NCBI GenBank assembly: GCA_934636425.1 | Contig: CAKUAV010000081.1 | Span: 1 to 13,994 of the forward strand | Origin: an uncultured Clostridia bacterium | GTDB lineage: Bacteria; Bacillota; Clostridia; Christensenellales; Aristaeellaceae | Direction: 5' to 3' | DNA: 13,994 bases | Shown here: positions 5,993 to 13,169 of the stretch, piece by piece | Position numbering within the stretch: the stretch's first letter is position 1 | How the letters are laid out: every line of letters starts with the position of its first letter | Notes under the pieces: model-generated | What the model was told of the DNA's origin: nothing | Database searches by the model: none | The model's input: only the letters and a program-made list of their open reading frames with translations | Translations under genes and position numbers: made by a program

Positions 5993-7192
5993 ATGATTAT
6001 TCAGGGAAAGGCCGCCTCGGCCATCGCGTACGCGAGCGTCATCGAGCCGGAGGCCATCGAGCAGATTCGCCGTATGTGCGACTGCGACTTTACCGAGGGC
6101 TGCGCGATCCGCATCATGCCCGACGTTCACGCGGGCAAGGGCTGCACGATCGGCACAACCATGACGATACGGGGCAAGGCCGTGCCCAACGTCGTGGGCG
6201 TGGACATCGGCTGCGGCATGTACACCATCCGCCTGAACGAGCGCGCGGTCGATTTTCCCCGCTTCGACGAGGCCGCGCACTTCGTCCCCTCGGGCATGAA
6301 CGTTTGGGAGGGACGCAGGGAGCCGTTTGATCTGGAGGCGCTGCGCTGCTTCCGCGCGCTGAAGGACACGCGCCGGCTCCAGCGCTCTCTGGGCACGCTG
6401 GGCGGCGGCAATCACTTCATAGAGATCGACCGCGCATCGGACGGCGCGCTGTATCTCGTCATCCACACCGGCAGCCGCAATCTCGGCAAGCAGGTCGCCG
6501 AATACTATCAGAACCTCGCCGTCGAGCTCAATCAGGGGCGCGAGGAGTACTTCAAAAAGCGCGACGCGATCATCGCCGAGTACAAGGCGGCGGGCCGCCG
6601 CAAGGAAATTCAGGCGGCGCTTAAAGAGCTGCACTGGGCGCATAAGGCGCCGACGCTCCCCGAAGATCTGTGCTATCTCTACGGCGAATATCTGGACGAT
6701 TACCTGCACGACGTTGAGATCTGCCAGCGGTTCGCCTGCCGCAACCGCGAGCTGATCGCGGCGATTCTGCTCGAGCGCAGCGGCCTGAGCGGCGGCGAAA
6801 AATTCCACACGATCCACAACTACATCGACACGCAGGAGATGATACTGCGCAAGGGCGCCATCGCCGCGCACAGCGGCGAGAAGGTACTCATACCGATCAA
6901 CATGCGCGACGGCTCCATCATGGCCGTCGGCCGCGGCAATCCCGACTGGAATTACTCCGCGCCCCACGGCGCAGGCCGGGTCATGTCGCGCATCCGGGCG
7001 CGCCAGTCGCTGGACATGGCGGCCTATGAGGATTCCATGAAGGGAATCTACACGACGTCCGTCAGCCCCGCCACAATCGACGAAGCGCCCATGGTCTACA
7101 AGTCCCTCGAGGACATCATCGGCGACATTCGGGACTGTGTCGATGTGCTGGACGTCATGAAGCCCATCTACAATTTCAAGGCGGGCGACTGA
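5993..7192 (+). CDS. rtcB: RNA-splicing ligase RtcB
   Basis: RtcB joins 2',3'-cyclic phosphate or 3'-phosphate RNA ends to 5'-OH ends using GTP and Mn2+, via a histidine-guanylate intermediate. The 399-residue protein has the usual short-RtcB length and all the signature residues: D44 and H46 in DVHAGKG, C74 in VDIGCGM, N140-H141 in GGGNHF, H158 in HTGSRN, H275 in HNYID, and the guanylated-histidine position H325 in APHGAGRVMSR. The ATG at 5993 is chosen because GAGGTG lies just upstream. A longer in-frame start at 5942 would fall inside the terminator stem and add a non-conserved hydrophobic tail. A small XRE-type gene follows after 35 nt, probably co-transcribed. No RtcA, RtcR, archease or Ro60 gene is seen in the window. 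Likely roles are RNA repair after cleavage stress or tRNA healing; the substrate is unknown. Confidence 0.96.
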   Translation: MIIQGKAASAIAYASVIEPEAIEQIRRMCDCDFTEGCAIRIMPDVHAGKGCTIGTTMTIRGKAVPNVVGVDIGCGMYTIRLNERAVDFPRFDEAAHFVPSGMNVWEGRREPFDLEALRCFRALKDTRRLQRSLGTLGGGNHFIEIDRASDGALYLVIHTGSRNLGKQVAEYYQNLAVELNQGREEYFKKRDAIIAEYKAAGRRKEIQAALKELHWAHKAPTLPEDLCYLYGEYLDDYLHDVEICQRFACRNRELIAAILLERSGLSGGEKFHTIHNYIDTQEMILRKGAIAAHSGEKVLIPINMRDGSIMAVGRGNPDWNYSAPHGAGRVMSRIRARQSLDMAAYEDSMKGIYTTSVSPATIDEAPMVYKSLEDIIGDIRDCVDVLDVMKPIYNFKAGD

Positions 7193-7227
7193 GCCGGCGC
7201 CCGATCGCCCGCCGAAAGGAGACAGAC

Positions 7228-7461
7228 ATGACTTTTCCCATCGTCGACATGAAGCGAACCGGCCGCAACATCGCCGCGCTTCGCGAGCAGCGCGGGCTCT
7301 CCGTCAGCCAGCTCCAGCGCCTGATGGGCTTTGCCACGCCTCAGGCCATCTACAAATGGCAGCACGGCGCGTCGCTCCCCACGGTGGACAATCTGGTCGC
7401 GCTCTCGGCGATATTCGCCGTGCCCATAGACGCAATTCTGGTCGTCAGCGACGCGGCATAG
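7228..7461 (+). CDS. Small XRE-family helix-turn-helix regulator (77 aa)
   Basis: A 77-residue protein that is almost entirely one HTH_3/Cro-C1 domain (about 10-70): RTGRNIAALREQRGLSVSQL, then the turn and the recognition helix in GFATPQAIYKWQHG, then the closing LPTVDNLVALSAIF helix. There is no ligand or dimerisation extension, so it probably acts as a small dimeric DNA-binding protein. AAAGGAG lies 6 nt upstream of the ATG. It follows rtcB after 35 nt in the same direction, with a hairpin downstream, so both probably share a transcript. It could regulate rtcB or be an unrelated passenger; the window does not decide. Confidence 0.9.
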   Translation: MTFPIVDMKRTGRNIAALREQRGLSVSQLQRLMGFATPQAIYKWQHGASLPTVDNLVALSAIFAVPIDAILVVSDAA

Positions 7462-7482
7462 CGCGCCGCCCCAAAATCATCC

Positions 7483-7517
7483 AAAGACCGCAGCCCTCAT
7501 CGAAGGCCGCGGTCTTT
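7483..7517 (+). terminator. Hairpin terminator after the rtcB/XRE unit
   Basis: AAAGACCGCAGCC (7483-7495) pairs with GGCCGCGGTCTTT (7505-7517) over 13 positions with one A/C mismatch and a 9-nt loop. The stem itself ends in TTT, followed by GATTTG rather than a clean T-run, and AAA precedes it, so it may act in both directions. Confidence 0.65.
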
Positions 7518-7522
7518 GATTT

Positions 7523-7829
7523 GTTCACGATGTTCATCCAAATTTCAGCCTCTGCCGAGCCGCCCCGACGGCCGCGACATCTCGCCCGTGTCATCCGCGC
7601 AGCGGGCGCGGCGACAAGCGCCGTCTCCATGCCCCATTGCGAAAGCCGCGCCGGACGACGCGCGCCCGAGCGATTCCGGAATAATGGCGCGCCGGCAATC
7701 GAGCCGAAACGCGCGCCGCACATTGCCTGTGCGGACGCATCGCCATACTGTGCGCCGCGGCGAAAAAGCCATGCTCCAGCGTTCAAAGCGCGACTCTGCG
7801 CGCTCCATATCCCGCTCGAATGCGGCCAG
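7523..7829. other. Gene-free stretch, possibly a decayed repeat copy
   Basis: No credible gene: ORFs on both strands lack RBS support and show low-complexity Arg/Ala-rich translations. There is a perfect 7-bp hairpin (CCGCACA/TGTGCGG, 7716-7734). The right part (about 7745-7829) resembles the end of the downstream repeat of about 210 bp in a degenerate form (GAAAA-GCC--CTCCAGC--CAAAGCG, then CTCGAATGCGGCCAG), so an older repeat copy may be decaying here. Confidence 0.4.
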
Positions 7830-8408
7830 CTTCGAAACTTCCAACGCGCAGCCGTCTTCGGCGAAATCCGCTCGCAGGCGCGCCGCCTTAACCCTTCAGA
7901 ATCGGCCAATCACGGCGCGCTTCCACGGCTGACCGTCAGCCTGAAAACGGCTCGACGTTTTCTCTCGTTCTCGCCACGAAAACCGCCCTGTCCCAGCCGC
8001 CAAAGCGTGTGCGCCGCATCCCGATCGAATGCGGCGCTGCTTCGAAACTTCCAACGCGCATAGCCGTCTTCGGCGAAATCCGCTCGCAGGCGCGCCGCCT
8101 TAGCCCTTCGGAATCGGCCAATCACGGCGCGCTTCCACGGCTGACTGCCAGCTCGAAAACGACTCGACGTTTTCTCCCGTTCTCGCCACGAAAACCGCCC
8201 TGCCCCAGCCGCCAAAGCGTGTGCGCCGCATCCGTCTTGAATGCGGCCAGCTTCAAAACTTCCAACGCGCAGCCGTCTTCGGCGAAATCCGCTCGCAGGC
8301 GCGCCGTCTCCGCCCTTCGGAGCTGGCCAATCACGGCGCGCCCCCACGGCTGACCGTCAGCCTGAAAACGGCTCGACGTTTTCTCCCGTTCTCGCCACGA
8401 AAACCGCT
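7830..8408. repeat. Tandem array of three ~210-bp degenerate intergenic repeats
   Basis: Units start at 7830, 8040 and 8251 (CTTCGAAACTTCCAACGCGC or a close variant). The first two are 210 and 211 bp; the third matches to about 8408. Each keeps TCTTCGGCGAAATCCGCTCG, GGCCAATCACGGCGCGC and TCTCGCCACGAAAACCGC. Each also keeps a small hairpin, GAAAACG-(6 nt)-CGTTTTC. Units 1 and 2 differ by roughly ten substitutions over the first 185 positions, and the 2-bp indel after CGCGCA is not a multiple of three, which argues against a coding repeat. The array lies between convergent genes. Function is unknown; an interspersed REP/MITE-like element is one possibility. Confidence 0.85.
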
Positions 8409-8544
8409 CGCAGTCGCTCTTTCAATCGGATGCAGCCGCGATCATGAGCCGCGCCCGGCGAAGGCACGGCATTCTTCCTCCCGCCATTGCCGCGGCCCGG
8501 ATGTTTCCATAAAATTACCGCCGGAATTCTCACGGCGCGCCGCT
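8409..8544. other. Gene-free tail of the repeat region
   Basis: No gene is seen. The first 40 bases resemble a degraded start of a fourth repeat unit (AATCGGATGCAGCC against GATCGAATGCGGCC). Near the right end CCGCCG/CGGCGC can pair around 8519-8539, with ATTTTA after it on the minus strand. This may be a weak terminator for the operon that ends at 8545. Confidence 0.3.
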
Positions 8545-8709
8545 TTACTTGAAAACCAGCCTGCACAGCAGGGCGAAAACAGCGCCCAGCGCCACGCCCG
8601 CGCCGATCCCCGCCGGCGTGTCCATCATGCTCACAAAAGCCGCGCACCATACGATCGACATGGCCACGCCCATTGCCAGCGTCATCAGTATATTCCGGTT
8701 GTTTTTCAT
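8545..8709 (-). CDS. Small two-helix membrane protein (54 aa)
   Basis: A 54-residue protein starting MKNNRNILM. It has two hydrophobic helices (about 7-27 and 33-53) joined by a short MMDTPAG turn; the second is rich in Gly/Ala (GIGAGVALGAVFALL), as in packed helix pairs. The ATG at 8709 is preferred because GGAGGAGAT lies just upstream; an ATG 54 nt further out would add an Arg-rich tail with no RBS. It is the last gene of the minus-strand operon, 87 nt after the FAD oxidoreductase. I do not recognise the family. A regulatory or accessory membrane microprotein is possible, but nothing shows its partner. Confidence 0.72.
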   Translation of the reverse strand: MKNNRNILMTLAMGVAMSIVWCAAFVSMMDTPAGIGAGVALGAVFALLCRLVFK

Positions 8710-8796
8710 ATGTATCTCCTCCATGCGCCGCCTTCGTCCGGCCGCGCCGAAATGACCGTTCATGCCCGAGAGCGCTCTAAAAAGCGCCCCGCCGGG

Positions 8797-10062
8797 CTAC
8801 ATATGATCCTTTTCCGCGCCGTTTACGGCCTGCGTTTCGTCCGCGGGGACGAGAGAATCGTCAAAGTGAATGAGCATATCGTCCTTTTCGAGCTGCTCCT
8901 GCAGCGGACGAATCGACAGATCGTGAATGGCGCACGCCGCGTCTATCGCCTGCGCGCACGCCGTGCCCGCCGCCTGACCGCTGAGTATGGCCGGCGGAAT
9001 GACGCGGATCACATCCCACGCCCAGCCCTCTGCCGAGGCGCAGCGCCCCGCGGCGATGATGTTGTCATAGCCGGTTTTGACCAGCGCGCGGAAGGGCAGC
9101 TCGTACAGCCAGTCGCGGAACTCAAAGTCATTGAGCGCGGCGATGGAATCGTCAAAGTGGCGATAGCGGTCGTCGCCCCTGAGCACATAGTCGCCCTCGA
9201 GATGGCGCGTCGTCCTGAACTGCGGCATGCCGGGCAAAAGCGCCACGTCGCGCTCCCAGCGATCCTGCGCCTTGAGCTTCTCCATGAGCTTTTTCTGATT
9301 GCGCACGATGTACTCGGTCACATCCTCGGCGGTCGTGCCGTCGAAGAGGCGCATGCCCCTGGGCTGATTCAGCCCGTGCAGCGTCGCGCCGCCGCCGCTT
9401 ATACCGAATATCGCGTCGCAGACACGGCCCGTCTCCGCCGCCTTGCGGATGTGCGCCATGTCGATGCCCTGCGCGCAGTAGGTGAAGAAGTTCTTGCCCT
9501 GCACGGTGGGCATGCCCGCGCGGTGCATCACGTCGCCGTCGCCGGTCGCGTCCACGATCATTTTGCCGGCATAGAACTCGCGCCCCGATTTGTTCTCGAC
9601 GATCAGCCCCTCGCAGTGGCCGCCCTTCATCACCGGCTTTGAGACGACGCTGTCCAGCAGCAGCGCTGCGCCCTCGTCCACAATCATCTCCATCAGCACC
9701 ATGGCGAATATGTTGGCCGAATATTTCGTGACATAGCGCGTCTTTGCGCCCTCGCCCGGCTCGCCGTCCTTCCATTCATCGGGAATGGAATCGTAGCCGT
9801 AGCGGATCGAGGCGCGCAGCAGCTCCTCCGCCATGCCGAATATGATCTGCCGGCCGCGGCCGTTGCACATGGGCACGAAAAAGTTGATCAGCCCCAGCGT
9901 GGCCAGCCCGCCCAGCATAAGGCTCTTTTCGATGATCAGAACCGACTTGCCCTGCCGTCTGGCCGCCAGCGCCGCGCTCACGCCCGCCACGCCGCCGCCC
10001 GCCACAATCACATCAAACGATCCCCTGACCGGCACGCGGCCCTGCTCTTCAATATAGTTCAT
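8797..10062 (-). CDS. FAD-dependent oxidoreductase (FAD_oxidored family)
   Basis: A 421-residue flavoprotein. The N-terminus has the FAD-binding Rossmann motif AGGGVAGVSAA (21-31), with the strand-end acidic residue E45 and the GGLATLGLINF segment typical of this family. A second conserved stretch, DATGDGDVMHRAG (171-183), and the C-terminal GRCASAEGWAWDVIRVIPP (339-357) with SGQAAGTA (361-368) complete the FAD site. Family members are predicted dehydrogenases or oxidases of sugars, hydroxy acids or similar compounds; the substrate cannot be read from sequence. No signal peptide, so cytoplasmic. The start at 10062 is chosen for AGGAGG about 10 nt upstream; a longer frame to 10104 would add a Lys/Arg-rich extension and overlap the preceding gene. 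It lies 45 nt after the serine hydrolase gene, in the same operon. Confidence 0.88.
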   Translation of the reverse strand: MNYIEEQGRVPVRGSFDVIVAGGGVAGVSAALAARRQGKSVLIIEKSLMLGGLATLGLINFFVPMCNGRGRQIIFGMAEELLRASIRYGYDSIPDEWKDGEPGEGAKTRYVTKYSANIFAMVLMEMIVDEGAALLLDSVVSKPVMKGGHCEGLIVENKSGREFYAGKMIVDATGDGDVMHRAGMPTVQGKNFFTYCAQGIDMAHIRKAAETGRVCDAIFGISGGGATLHGLNQPRGMRLFDGTTAEDVTEYIVRNQKKLMEKLKAQDRWERDVALLPGMPQFRTTRHLEGDYVLRGDDRYRHFDDSIAALNDFEFRDWLYELPFRALVKTGYDNIIAAGRCASAEGWAWDVIRVIPPAILSGQAAGTACAQAIDAACAIHDLSIRPLQEQLEKDDMLIHFDDSLVPADETQAVNGAEKDHM

Positions 10063-10107
10063 CGTTTGAATCCTCCTGCTCTTTTTCCTCAAAGCGCGTT
10101 TCACGCT

Positions 10108-11256
10108 TTAGATCAGGCCTTCCCACTCAAGCGCCGCGCAGGCGATATTGCGCAGCCGGCGGTGGATATAGACCGTCTCGCCGCCCTGCTCGGCATAGAC
10201 CAGCGTGACCCTGTTGGCCGGATCCATCATCACATAGGTGCTCCACGCGCCGGCCCAGCCGAACTCGCCGACGGCGCTCAAACTGCCGGACGCGGCGGGA
10301 TCCATCAGCGTGCGCACGCCCAGACCGTAGCCGTAGCCCTCGTTCGACTCGCCGGTTCTGTAATCGCGCAGCAGCGCGTCGCTGAGCCGGTTCGTCCGCA
10401 TCAGATCGACCGTGCGGCCGGAGAGAATCCGCACGCCTTCCCGCGAAACGCCGCGGTTGGTCATCATGCAGGCGAAGCGCGCGTAATCGTCCACGGTCAT
10501 GGTCAGGCCCGCGCCGCCGCTCTCCTGATTTTTGCTCAGCTGGAGATGGTTGACATATTCGCCGCGCTGGAACCGGCCGTTCTGATCCAGCGTATAGAGC
10601 TGGCAGCAGCGGCCGCGCTCGCTCTGCGGCGCATGGAACCACGTTTCCTTCATGCCCAGCGGATCGAAGATCGCCTTCCGGCAATATTCGCCCAGCGTCA
10701 TGCCGCTGACCACCTCGATCAGCGCGCCCAGCACGTCGTGCGAAAGGCCGTACAGCCAGTGCGTGCCCGGCTCGAAGCGCAGCGTCTTTTTCGCAATGGT
10801 CGCCGCCAGCTCGCGCGTGGTGAACTGGTCGTTCGTTTTCTCGCGCAGGCTCCTGATTTCGGGCGTGTTGAGATCGTAGTCCAGCCCCGTCGTCATCTCG
10901 AACAGGTTCTGGACGCGCAGCGCGTTCTTCGCCGGCCCCTCGTCCCAGTCGGTGTTGGGGCGATAGGTGCGCACGCGCATTTCGCCGTACTCGGGCAGAT
11001 ACTGGCTCACGGGATCGCTGAGCAGGAACGCGCCCTGCTCAAACAGCGTCAGCGCCGCCGCGCAGACGACCGGCTTCGTCATGGAAAACATCCGATAGAG
11101 CGTGCGGTCGGTGATTTTTTCGCCCGTTTCGCGGTTCTGATAGCCTGCAAAGTGCCGATAGACCGGATTGCCGTCCACATAGACGGCGCAGTCGTTGCCG
11201 GCGATGCCGACGCCTTCAAGGCTCTCCTGAAAGCGCATGAGCGCGTCAAAATTCAT
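10108..11256 (-). CDS. Serine hydrolase, class C beta-lactamase / family VIII esterase-like
   Basis: A 382-residue penicillin-binding-protein-fold hydrolase. The catalytic SxxK motif is SMTK (S58, K61), and the second motif has Y169 in YGLSHDVLG, as in family VIII esterases (YxxxxDVLG). The C-terminal FGWAGAWSTYVMMDP (332-346) replaces the KTG box of true beta-lactamases, which points to an esterase or a peptide/amide hydrolase rather than antibiotic resistance. No signal peptide or lipobox is seen at the N-terminus (MNFDALMRFQ), so it is probably cytoplasmic, again unlike secreted beta-lactamases. The start has only a weak upstream purine tract (GGAAAGG, rather far), but no better one exists in frame. 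It sits between the alarmone synthetase (36 nt) and the FAD oxidoreductase (45 nt), so translation within one operon is likely. Substrate unknown. Confidence 0.88.
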   Translation of the reverse strand: MNFDALMRFQESLEGVGIAGNDCAVYVDGNPVYRHFAGYQNRETGEKITDRTLYRMFSMTKPVVCAAALTLFEQGAFLLSDPVSQYLPEYGEMRVRTYRPNTDWDEGPAKNALRVQNLFEMTTGLDYDLNTPEIRSLREKTNDQFTTRELAATIAKKTLRFEPGTHWLYGLSHDVLGALIEVVSGMTLGEYCRKAIFDPLGMKETWFHAPQSERGRCCQLYTLDQNGRFQRGEYVNHLQLSKNQESGGAGLTMTVDDYARFACMMTNRGVSREGVRILSGRTVDLMRTNRLSDALLRDYRTGESNEGYGYGLGVRTLMDPAASGSLSAVGEFGWAGAWSTYVMMDPANRVTLVYAEQGGETVYIHRRLRNIACAALEWEGLI

Positions 11257-11292
11257 TGTTCTGATTCTGCCTTTCCGCTAAGCGCCCGTTCG

Positions 11293-12009
11293 TTATTGAT
11301 CGGCCATGTACTGATCCAGTATGTCGGAGGGCTGATCGCGCAGAAGCTGCATCGCGTGGAAAATCTGCTCCATGCGCGCGTCGGTCTCTGTGATCACGTC
11401 GGCGCACTTCTTCAGCTCCTCCACGATGAACGCCGGCGTTTCGCCCTCGGCCTTGTAGCGCAGATTGTGCTCGAGGCTCGCCCAGAAGTCCATCGCCACT
11501 GTGCGGATCTGCACCTCGACGGGTATATACACCTTCGCGCCGGAGAGATAGACCGGCACGTCGATCACCAGATGCAGGCTGCGATAGCCGTTCTCCTTGG
11601 GCGTCTTTATATAGTTTTTTTCTTCAATGAGCTGAACATCGTCCTGCTCGGTCAAAAGGCGCGCCACCGTGAATATGTCCTCCACATAGCAGCAGACAAC
11701 GCGCACGCCCGCAATGTCGCGCAGGTTCTTTTTCGCGTTGGTCATGGACACCGGCACGCCGATCTTTTTGAGCTTGCGGCTGATGCTCTGCGGCGTCTTG
11801 ACGCGCGTCTGGATATGATGTATGGGATTGTGACTGTGCTGCACGCGAAATTCGCTGTTGAGCGTCTCCAACCGCCCCCGGACAAACTCTATGCCCGCGT
11901 TGTACAGAAACTGAACCTTGTTGTAGGCCGTCAGCATTTCCTTGAATTCCGCGTCGAAGAGCAGCTCGTTGACCTCCTGCTCCGCGACGGGCGTTTCCGT
12001 AAACTGCAA
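11293..12009 (-). CDS. Small alarmone synthetase, RelA/SpoT synthetase domain (GTP pyrophosphokinase)
   Basis: A 238-residue single-domain (p)ppGpp synthetase. It moves pyrophosphate from ATP onto GDP/GTP (or GMP) to make the stringent-response alarmones. Landmarks: RVKTPQSISRKLKK (69-82), DIAGVRVVCCYVEDIF (98-113, D98 metal ligand), KNYIKTPKENGYRSLHLVI (131-149) and EVQIRTVAMDFWASLEH (165-181, E165 catalytic). There is no HD hydrolase, TGS or ACT domain, so it cannot degrade ppGpp and is not ribosome-controlled like Rel. It resembles the RelP/RelQ type in length and motifs, but I cannot assign which. The start appears to be TTG at 12009, 7 nt after GAGGGG; the ATG at 12016 is out of frame. 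It is the first gene of the four-gene operon. Control is probably transcriptional from the promoter at 12100-12128. Confidence 0.92.
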   Translation of the reverse strand: MQFTETPVAEQEVNELLFDAEFKEMLTAYNKVQFLYNAGIEFVRGRLETLNSEFRVQHSHNPIHHIQTRVKTPQSISRKLKKIGVPVSMTNAKKNLRDIAGVRVVCCYVEDIFTVARLLTEQDDVQLIEEKNYIKTPKENGYRSLHLVIDVPVYLSGAKVYIPVEVQIRTVAMDFWASLEHNLRYKAEGETPAFIVEELKKCADVITETDARMEQIFHAMQLLRDQPSDILDQYMADQ

Positions 12010-12099
12010 AAAGCATCCCCTCTTTCCGACAGAAGGCGACGGCCGCGGCGCGTCCTGTAAAAACGCCCCGATGCGCCGCCGACTTTTCCGTCCGCTTCT

Positions 12100-12128
12100 A
12101 TTATATACCGGGCGGCGCGTTAAATCAA
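12100..12128 (-). promoter_or_regulatory. Promoter of the alarmone synthetase operon
   Basis: On the minus strand TTGATT (12128-12123), a 17-nt spacer and a perfect TATAAT (12105-12100), about 90 nt upstream of the TTG start. It is divergent from the methyltransferase promoter about 80 bp away. Confidence 0.85.
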
Positions 12129-12177
12129 CGTTTATTTTTCGTGCTCATGGTTTTTTTATCCTTTCCACGCGCCCGTA

Positions 12178-12186
12178 TGCTATAAT
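12178..12186 (+). promoter_or_regulatory. Extended -10 promoter of the RNA methyltransferase gene
   Basis: TGC-TATAAT (12178-12186) is a perfect extended -10. No clear -35 is present at the right spacing, which is common for extended -10 promoters. Confidence 0.75.
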
Positions 12187-12215
12187 GAAGTCAAACGCTT
12201 ATGAGGAAGATCGCC

Positions 12216-13034
12216 ATGGCCAACATCATCGAAATCGCGTCGCTGGACGCGCCCGAGCTCGCCCCCTACGCCCGCCTGACCGAGGGACAGCTGCGCGACA
12301 GGGCGAACGGTCTGTTCATCGCCGAGAGCCACAAGGTCGTTTCGCACGCATTGGACGCGGGCTATGAACCGGCGTCCATGCTGATGGAGCGCCGCCACAT
12401 CGAGGGCACGGGGCGCGCGCTGATAGAGCGCTGCCCGGACACGCCCGTCTACACCGCCGATCGCGCGCTGCTCGCCCGGCTCACCGGCTACGAGATGACG
12501 CGCGGCTTTCTGTGCGCCATGCGCCGCAGGCCGCTGCCCGCGCTCGACGCCGTCCTAAAGGGCGCGCGCCGCGTCGCCGTGCTGGAAAACATCGTCGATC
12601 CCACCAATGTGGGCGCAATACTCCGCTGCGCCGCCGCGCTGGGCTTCGACGCGGCGCTGCTTACGCCCTCCTGCTGCGATCCGCTGCACCGGCGCGCCGT
12701 CCGCGTGAGCATGGGCACGGTGTTTCAGGTGCCGTGGACGCGCATCGGGGAGCGCGCCGCCGACTGGCCTGAGAGCGGCATGGCCGCGCTGCGCGCCATG
12801 GGCTTCAAAACCGCCGCCATGGCGCTCACCGACCGATCGCTCCCCATAGACGATCCCGCGCCCGCCGCCGAGGACAGGCTGGCTGTGCTCCTCGGCTCAG
12901 AGGGCGACGGGCTGGATCCGCGCACACTCGAACAGTGCGACTACACGCTGCGCATCCCCATGGCGCACGGCGTGGACTCGCTCAATGTCGCCGCCGCCGC
13001 GGCCGTGGCGTTCTGGACGCTGCGCGCGAAATAG
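12216..13034 (+). CDS. SpoU/TrmH-family RNA 2'-O-methyltransferase
   Basis: A 272-residue SPOUT enzyme that methylates a ribose 2'-OH in tRNA or rRNA using S-adenosylmethionine. The N-terminal part (about 1-110) is the RNA-binding domain (GLFIAESHKVVSHAL, 32-46). The C-terminal knot domain has the three SpoU motifs: DPTNVGAILRCAAALGFD (128-145, N131 and R137), LLGSEGDGL (225-233) and IPMAHGVDSLNVAAAAAV (247-264), which build the SAM pocket. The exact target nucleotide cannot be told. The ATG at 12216 is preferred because GAGGAAG lies 6 nt upstream; the in-frame ATG at 12201 has no RBS and would leave a 5' leader of only about 8 nt. It is transcribed alone, divergent from the alarmone operon. 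Confidence 0.92.
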   Translation: MANIIEIASLDAPELAPYARLTEGQLRDRANGLFIAESHKVVSHALDAGYEPASMLMERRHIEGTGRALIERCPDTPVYTADRALLARLTGYEMTRGFLCAMRRRPLPALDAVLKGARRVAVLENIVDPTNVGAILRCAAALGFDAALLTPSCCDPLHRRAVRVSMGTVFQVPWTRIGERAADWPESGMAALRAMGFKTAAMALTDRSLPIDDPAPAAEDRLAVLLGSEGDGLDPRTLEQCDYTLRIPMAHGVDSLNVAAAAAVAFWTLRAK

Positions 13035-13089
13035 CGCCTTATTGGGACAAACGGCGCGATTTGTTCCCGTCACAGGCGCAGAATTGCGC

Positions 13090-13118
13090 TTGCGGCAATC
13101 GGAAGAATTTGCTATAAT
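13090..13118 (+). promoter_or_regulatory. Promoter of the TetR-type regulator gene
   Basis: TTGCGG (13090-13095), a 17-nt spacer and an extended -10, TGC-TATAAT (13110-13118), about 50 nt upstream of the GTG start codon. Confidence 0.78.
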
Positions 13119-13169
13119 GCTGAAATAGAAATATTTGCGTCTTTCATCGGCAGAGGGGGCGAATCGACC

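Noticed and set aside
5740..7461. Complete Ro60-Yrl-RtcBA type RNA repair operon
   Set aside because: Only RtcB is present. No Ro60, RtcA or Yrl-like module is visible, so only a loose analogy is possible.
7445..8353. Several ORFs on both strands within the repeat array
   Set aside because: They lack RBS, change frame between repeat units because of indels not divisible by three, and translate to low-complexity Arg/Ala/Ser sequence.
7830..8408. CRISPR array
   Set aside because: The repeated units are contiguous and about 210 bp, with no short repeat plus unique spacer pattern and no cas genes.
10108..11256. Antibiotic-resistance beta-lactamase
   Set aside because: SxxK is present, but there is no KTG box and no signal peptide, and the GWAGAWSTY motif fits family VIII esterases better.
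10066..12060. 664-codon open frame on the plus strand spanning the hydrolase and alarmone synthetase
   Set aside because: It crosses two well-supported genes on the opposite strand and has no homologous motif.
12201..12215. Upstream ATG for the RNA methyltransferase
   Set aside because: It has no RBS and would lie only about 8 nt from the predicted transcription start. The next ATG has GAGGAAG at a good distance.
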